From Kaiparowitsia implicata GSE-PSE-MK54-09C (GTDB lineage: Bacteria > Cyanobacteriota > Cyanobacteriia > Elainellales > Elainellaceae), in contig JAHHHI010000096.1 of the NCBI GenBank assembly GCA_019359435.1, positions 1 to 59,916 of the forward strand: a stretch of 59,916 bases of DNA, given 5' to 3'. This document shows positions 56,001 through 59,916 of the stretch, in pieces. The position numbers and the translations under genes were made by a program. The notes below the pieces were generated by a model. It did no database searches, was not told where the DNA came from, and saw nothing but the letters and a program-made list of their open reading frames with translations. The number at the start of each line of letters is the position of its first letter. The first letter of the stretch is position 1.

Positions 56001-57082
56001 TCTAAATCCGCTGACGATGAGGTTGTGGGGTTGACCGGAGCTGGGTGCTGATAGCGCGCCAGATCTTCGTCGGGGTCATCTTCTAAATCGGGCTGGATCA
56101 CCGTCGATGACTCGTGGGTCAGTTCGCTCAGAAGCTGATCAATTTCGTCTAGTTCATGGTTTGAGATGAGTTCGGCGATCGCCCCAGTCTCTGAATCCGC
56201 GATCTGCCGCGAATCGGGGGCGCGGCCTCCCGGCTCACCCTCCCAAGGCCCCTGTGCCATGGATGACTGCAAATACGTAGAGGCTTCTTGCCCGAGCTGC
56301 TGTGCCAGCCGCTCTACCATGGCGGCAAACATGGCTTCGCCCTGCTGCCCCAGGCTATGCATCTTATCTAGCCCTTGCCCCAGAGAATCTTGATAGCTCT
56401 CAATGTTGCGCTGAAGCGATTCAAAAATCACTTGTAGCGTGCTGTCTAGCTTCAGTAGGAGTTGGTCAGACTGGGTTTTGCCCGGTTGCAGCTGCGCCAA
56501 GCGATCGTCGGGCGGCAAGGCACTCTGACCCGAGACACCCGACGGCAGGGAGCGATCGCCCTGGCTCTGGGTCTCGATGCGGGCAATCATCTGGGTGACC
56601 TGCCCATTCAGCTGATCCTGCACGCGGCCCATCAACGCCTGCATAAAGTCGTTGATCACCTGCTGCTGGTTGACTGACTGGGCTGGCAGCGCCGATTGCT
56701 GGCGCTGGTGTTCAAGCTGGCGCACTTCTTCTAGCAGGCTTTCTCGCTGCTGCCGCAGCAGTTCAATATCCTGCCGCATCGGTTGCATGACGTTGGTGCG
56801 CAGGTAGCTCATTTCTTGCAAGACGGCCTGCAACACCTGCTGGGCCGACTCCACCGTCGACGAGGAGGCGAGAGCGCTGCTTGCCGCGTCGCTTAAGGGA
56901 GGGGCCAAGCGGCGCTCTTGCTGGAGCTGAGTCAGATAGCCACGGGTTTGTTCTAGAATCTGACGCTGCTGATCGGCATCTCTGCCGCCAAACCAGGACA
57001 ACCGACTGCTGCTTTTGCTTAAAGCAGCGTCTATGGCGTTAATCAGTTCTTGAATCTGCGCTGGCTGAGAAGTCACTGACAA
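52919..57082 (-). CDS. Giant acidic protein, N-terminal part with coiled coil (frame breaks at A10)
   Basis: This frame of 1,387 codons starts with helical coiled-coil sequence (residues 1-290: QQRQILEQTRGYLTQLQQER, then LRTNVMQPMRQDIELLRQQR). About 1,060 residues of Asp/Glu/Ser/Pro-rich disorder follow, with scattered short motifs such as DDLFDLDDLL, ELTIFQVDD, DLTVFQVGD, DDLFSELADL and ADLFAEDIL. After the A10 run the last 23 residues become basic (HLKRRHRAARGFG) and the frame ends at 52919, quite unlike the rest. Removing one A would join it to the Hsp70-like frame. I read it as the front of one gene that has a sequencing error, a mutation or programmed slippage at the run. Function is unknown; the layout suggests a scaffold with an ATPase head. 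Confidence 0.82.
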   Translation of the reverse strand: MSVTSQPAQIQELINAIDAALSKSSSRLSWFGGRDADQQRQILEQTRGYLTQLQQERRLAPPLSDAASSALASSSTVESAQQVLQAVLQEMSYLRTNVMQPMRQDIELLRQQRESLLEEVRQLEHQRQQSALPAQSVNQQQVINDFMQALMGRVQDQLNGQVTQMIARIETQSQGDRSLPSGVSGQSALPPDDRLAQLQPGKTQSDQLLLKLDSTLQVIFESLQRNIESYQDSLGQGLDKMHSLGQQGEAMFAAMVERLAQQLGQEASTYLQSSMAQGPWEGEPGGRAPDSRQIADSETGAIAELISNHELDEIDQLLSELTHESSTVIQPDLEDDPDEDLARYQHPAPVNPTTSSSADLDDLFDLDDLLLEDSTPAFDDDELTIFQVDDTQITAGEQNPVDLTLPDMADLRRPFNDDEDLTVFQVGDLNLGDDGSSASTNLPEPDASTADLNPRHETELTSAEIEAREFDDAFDLLNQITTQRQSASEEWNQEAFAQPEFDLDLESDLDLKEELDFEAAWDEAAESAAEGDRTSASTFDDRAESTPSDTPSPISDEKPADSQYANADAADEPVDEVDELYNTLFGMDVARESVHLDDVVVDRHLADASQHIAVDAESWLAETESADPLEPSVTAAEDAAALDLEQALFAGLADLAELPVEDDEPEFQDENALDIQVLGQPESSDFEEDSTPTPSVPTLTGMDGVTVIASLAELADLAARPLPSAGGNTVGSVDDDEYISAAPGEDLVVKGAIADEQPVAYDLDAETLQRLTLDLNRLEGLDQAAIAPLDLPDIADSTQELPATAVPDSDDQPTGELIADGSPTAETPPSDDPFLDEGSIDLAPLGEQPADEHDVPRDATDDASPDLSLPLPEAAVAPEEVLPDTPPETLASSLRWDGLELRVFNQPTPQSLDLRQGDGDDLEAAWSALLTAPLVPQQQPAPVESFLAPTEQAPSASTAQGRGETEYEAGSDGLTDEPEKSWDEAAQGIPENTPVAEDSEALLPTEPTNAPPANTDELPIDLLAELTALGDVAADSDDLFSELADLPDLPDARTSEAPMPLSETPPSETTESVEEDLRTAPDADQSLADLFAEDILPTERVYPAEAVLDNLDNLDNLDNTVADLSLEPPFDNGLMLNDLADFFPDEPIASTPAPPPGIGPIPSTFRERFFALQSPTNEAIENDTVEPTDEFQLVAPSEQGASAESIESGAPLDFGRSSEAVDPTETVADLFGFESQGEPEASTPMEDALDDPFGAFEQDVAPPLDCDEPLSIELEGEFDSEFDSGAAPLFTESVNELAMGDLSTNQAEDSVSNSFTVEALNQVFEDKPSSEPSEPPVPPPTDSATSPPTDHVPPADAAKKKEPHLKRRHRAARGFGAVADNPRQRRR
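53000..53009. repeat. Homopolymer run of ten T (ten A in the coding strand) at the frame break
   Basis: In the N-terminal frame it reads GCA AAA AAA AAA GAA. In the C-terminal frame it reads CAA AAA AAA AAG AAC. Nine A, or twelve, would make a single open frame. Runs of this length favour polymerase slippage and sequencing error. Confidence 0.9.
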
Positions 57083-57892
57083 AAGACCCTAACGATACCG
57101 TTCTCAGATGGGAGCCAGTCGGAGTGAAACTGGCGAAACCGACTCGATTGCTGCACCAGTGCCGCATGTGTGCTGTGTCAACACTGCCTACGGCGGCTCA
57201 GGTTTTCCCCTCAGAAGCTGACGCGTTCTAGGGCGATCGCACTCCATAAATACTAGTTTAGATTGCTAGAAACAATGCGACTTTTGCCCCTCAGCCACGC
57301 AAATAGGCTGAATTCAAAAGACCGGACTCGTCTGTCCTGGGCTTACCCTGTCCTAGGCTCACATTGAATTCACTTGATAGCATCGGGCTCACATCCTGCT
57401 ATCAAACCGTCTGGTAGAACTCCGTACTCTTAGTAGTGCCCACCCTTCCCCGGGGAATTACAGATGAAGCCAGAGATAAGTCAGGATTTTTAGAGCTGAG
57501 CCGCCTAATGTCCTAATGTCACTCCTTGCGGAGTCGCATCTGATGCGGTGAAGGGGGCGTTCGGCTGTTCGAGATCTCCGTTTGAAGCCTCGTCTTTAAT
57601 GAATCGTGCATCTGTCTTTGGGGTGCATCCGGAAAAATCGCGGATAGAATAGTTAGGTTCAAGCCTTGGCGATCGCTCGAGCCAATGTACGGTACTCATC
57701 TCTGAACAGACTCGGTTAATCTAGCTCGGCCCCACGGTCAGCAACGAGAACCGAGTCTGGGAGAATTCAGCTAGGATTCTGTCTGGATGCCATCCGGCTG
57801 AGGCCGCAGCATTCAGAATAAACAATTAGATGTCGTAGATCCGTCGATCGCAGCTTCAGTAGAGCCGGAACATTTCATTCGCGATTCTGTCG
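57083..57892. other. Gene-free stretch between the giant gene and the SpoIID-like gene
   Basis: The only longer frame (57505-57699 minus, 64 codons) has no recognisable domain or start signal. A hairpin lies at 57374-57405 and HIP1 octamers at about 57233 and 57670. As the two flanking genes are divergent, both promoters should lie here, but I could not place them. Confidence 0.4.
57374..57405. repeat. 9-bp inverted repeat in the divergent promoter region
   Basis: TTGATAGCA (57374-57382) pairs perfectly with TGCTATCAA (57397-57405), with a 14-base loop. There is no T tract. It lies between two divergent genes, so an operator is as likely as an RNA structure. Confidence 0.45.
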
Positions 57893-59728
57893 ATGGCCTG
57901 GAGTCGCTGTGCCTCCTCTCACCCCCTTTCACCTATGGTTACCTTTGGTCGCATCGTTCATCCGCGCGTTTCTTCAACACACAACGCAACGCCGTCGCGA
58001 AAACAACTCCCACACCCGCAGAGCTGGGCGGGCGTGGGGCTAGCGCTGGGCGGGCTGCTGGTGTTGATGCCGAGGGCGATCGCCCAAACACCCCCCTTAG
58101 ATCCGGTGATTCAGGTGGGCATTGTGCAACGCTTTGGTGAGCAACCTCAAGATCAAATCACCGTTGAACCGACGACGGGTCAAAGCCTTACCCTGCGGTT
58201 CAAAACGGGAGAACAGCCCCAAACCCTCACGACGACTGCTCCTGTGAAATTGGATGTTGTGATGGAACCCTTACCCGAACCTCGGGTAACCGAGCGGGTA
58301 GTGCTGAGCACGCATCGCAGTTTTGAAAGTGCAGAAGACAGTGCTAAGCAATGGACCGCTCGCGGCATTGCCGTTGAAGTGGCGCAGCCTAACCAGTGGC
58401 AGGTTTGGGCGAAGCGCGGCACCTATAACAATCCCCTCGTGCGGCGGCTATTGCTGCGCAACCTCGAAGCACAGGGGGCTCCTAACGCGTTTGTGAGCAG
58501 CACTGTAGAACAGGAGGTGCCTCGAGCCTCGTTTGTGGTCAATAATTTTCGCTATACCCGCGATGAGCTAGAGATCTTACCATCCAATAATCGGGTCAAT
58601 ATCAATCGCACAAACCAGCCCCAGAATCGCCAGCTCTACGGTGGCAGCCTGCGGGTGCAGCCCAATGCCTACAACACCTACACGTTGGTCAATCATGTGC
58701 CGACTGAAACCTACCTGCGAGGGGTTGTGCCACACGAAATTGGCCTCGGTGCGCCCCCTACCACCATTCAAGCGCAGGCAATTCTGGCGCGCACCTATGC
58801 GCTGCGGAACCTGCGGCGATTTGAGATTGATAGTTATCAGCTCTGTGCGGATACGCAATGCCAGGTTTATCGAGGGCTGACCGGGGCCGCAGAGGTGTCG
58901 GATCGGGCGATCGCCGCCACCCAAGGGCAGGTGCTCACCTACCGCAACGAGCTAATCGATGCGCTATATTCCTCCACTACGGGCGGGGTCACGGCGGCGT
59001 TTACCGATGTGTGGAATGGGAGCGATCGCCCCTATCTGAGACCCCGCGTAGACTCTGTGCAGAGCGTGTGGGATCTTACCCAACAGCCGCTATCCGATGA
59101 GCGCAACTTCCGCACGTTTATCAATCTCAGCCAGGGCTTTAACGAAGTCGGCTGGGATACGTTTCGTTGGCGCTATGACGGCACCCTAGAAGAAATTGCT
59201 GGCGGACTCAAGCAATACCTGCAAAATCGGCAGCACCCCCTTGGGCGCATGACCCGCATTGAGCAGATGCAGGTAGTTGAGCGAGCAACGGGTGGCCGCG
59301 TCCAAACTCTCTCCGTGCAAACGGATGCAGGTACCGTGACACTCGAAAAAGACGAAATCTTGCGAGCGCTACTGCCGCCCCGCAGTCTGCTGTTCTATAT
59401 GGAGCCTATTTTTGAAGAGGTTGTGCCAGAGCTACCCGCCACCGATGCAGAGGCTAGTTTAGAGCCTGCGGCTGAAGCTTTGGGCGAAGCGGCGGCGGGT
59501 GAACCTGCGGCGGCCCCTGTTCCTCCGCCACAGACGCAGCGAGTTCACACAGGCTACGCCTTCATTGGGGGCGGGCTGGGGCATGCTGTGGGAATGAGCC
59601 AAACAGGGGCGTATAACCTAGGACGGCTGGACTGGTCTGCTGCCCGTATTCTTGAGTTTTATTATCCTGGAACCCAGCTTCAACCCCTCACTGAGCAAGT
59701 TATATTCTGGCGCGATCCCGACGCGTAG
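57893..59728 (+). CDS. SpoIID/LytB-domain exported protein
   Basis: This 611-residue protein has a hydrophobic signal segment (GVGLALGGLLVLMPRAIAQ, about residues 46-64), an N-terminal region of about 170 residues and a SpoIID domain (about 200-460). Domain motifs include YGGSLRVQPN, VPTETYLRGVVPHEIG, IQAQAILARTYAL, YRGLTG and ALYSSTTGG. SpoIID relatives cleave peptidoglycan glycan strands as lytic transglycosylases or modifiers. In cyanobacteria they are thought to act in cell wall turnover. A Pro/Ala/Glu-rich insert (about 510-545) precedes the final GGGLGHAVGMSQTGAYNLG, which is the end of the domain. The start at 57893 is long; the ATG at 57935 is a fair alternative. Confidence 0.87.
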   Translation: MAWSRCASSHPLSPMVTFGRIVHPRVSSTHNATPSRKQLPHPQSWAGVGLALGGLLVLMPRAIAQTPPLDPVIQVGIVQRFGEQPQDQITVEPTTGQSLTLRFKTGEQPQTLTTTAPVKLDVVMEPLPEPRVTERVVLSTHRSFESAEDSAKQWTARGIAVEVAQPNQWQVWAKRGTYNNPLVRRLLLRNLEAQGAPNAFVSSTVEQEVPRASFVVNNFRYTRDELEILPSNNRVNINRTNQPQNRQLYGGSLRVQPNAYNTYTLVNHVPTETYLRGVVPHEIGLGAPPTTIQAQAILARTYALRNLRRFEIDSYQLCADTQCQVYRGLTGAAEVSDRAIAATQGQVLTYRNELIDALYSSTTGGVTAAFTDVWNGSDRPYLRPRVDSVQSVWDLTQQPLSDERNFRTFINLSQGFNEVGWDTFRWRYDGTLEEIAGGLKQYLQNRQHPLGRMTRIEQMQVVERATGGRVQTLSVQTDAGTVTLEKDEILRALLPPRSLLFYMEPIFEEVVPELPATDAEASLEPAAEALGEAAAGEPAAAPVPPPQTQRVHTGYAFIGGGLGHAVGMSQTGAYNLGRLDWSAARILEFYYPGTQLQPLTEQVIFWRDPDA

Positions 59729-59916
59729 GTCAGCGTGTCTTCTATATGGATTCTGGTGTGCTGCATGGTCTGCAGCGCTTAAAAAACCCCGGTAGTGCCT
59801 CAAATTAATGTGGGATAGGTGGCAATATCGTGCCAATTCCAGGATCGTGTTGCTAACCTCGCTCGCTGTGCGGCGGTAGTTTTAAAACGGCTATGCTGCC
59901 AAATCCAGTTGAAATA
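59729..59916. other. Right-edge region without a supported gene
   Basis: No gene, RNA motif or repeat was recognised in the last 188 bases. A short AAAAAACCCCGG stretch follows the SpoIID-like gene, but I see no convincing hairpin terminator. Confidence 0.35.

Noticed and set aside
57505-57699. 64-codon frame in the divergent gap
   Set aside because: No homology recognised, no start signal, and its sequence looks non-coding.

Overview
The window is cyanobacterial chromosome. The octamer GCGATCGC (HIP1) occurs throughout genes and gaps. Typical cyanobacterial genes are present: a high-light-inducible protein, two DUF928 proteins, a DUF3153 lipoprotein, a DesC-like desaturase, a PedR-size LuxR regulator and a guanidine hydrolase of the Sll1077 type. 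Gene content and base composition would suit a filamentous or Leptolyngbya-like lineage, but that placement is inference. I saw no rRNA, tRNA, CRISPR array or intact transposase.

Layout. 1-2.7 kb: a devA-like gene remnant cut by a 79-bp MITE-like element, then arfB and a DEAD-box RNA helicase. 2.9-7.7 kb (minus strand): the most striking unit, a guanidine-use operon. It has a canonical NtcA-type promoter (GTA-N8-TAC-N22-TAN3T), a guanidine-I (ykkC) riboswitch with its terminator, a Ni-dependent guanidine hydrolase (gdmH), its HypA/HypB-like nickel-delivery pair, and a sodium:solute symporter where an ABC transporter is known in Synechocystis. 7.8-9.3 kb: a TetR regulator with two matching operator-like palindromes and a small LuxR-type regulator. 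9.6-12 kb: a secreted RTX nuclease. 12.2-18.9 kb: an ArsR regulator divergent from a tightly coupled set of APH-type kinase, YnjBCD-like ABC transporter and radical SAM protein.

19-28.6 kb: hliP, desaturase, cyclopropane synthase, two DUF928 proteins, a response regulator, a Nudix hydrolase, RidA, a MoaD-like carrier and threonine synthase. 29-37 kb: ExbB/ExbD, a membrane-linked endonuclease/exonuclease/phosphatase protein, an FAD amine oxidase-like protein and a MscS channel. 36.7-43 kb: a ferredoxin-like protein, cobS, a response regulator and B12-dependent methionine synthase, so cobalamin synthesis sits near a cobalamin user. 43-49.7 kb: a GST fragment, ruvB, an unknown protein, an alpha/beta hydrolase, an AT-richer pair (DMT transporter, GrpB) and a DUF3153 lipoprotein.

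49.6-57.1 kb (minus strand) holds a very long acidic, coiled-coil plus Hsp70-like protein of about 2,480 residues. Its reading frame breaks exactly at a run of ten A; a run of ten C lies 200 bases further on. The window ends with a SpoIID/LytB-domain protein. The two points most worth following are the NtcA plus riboswitch guanidine operon with its unusual transporter, and the homopolymer frame break in the giant Hsp70-like gene.
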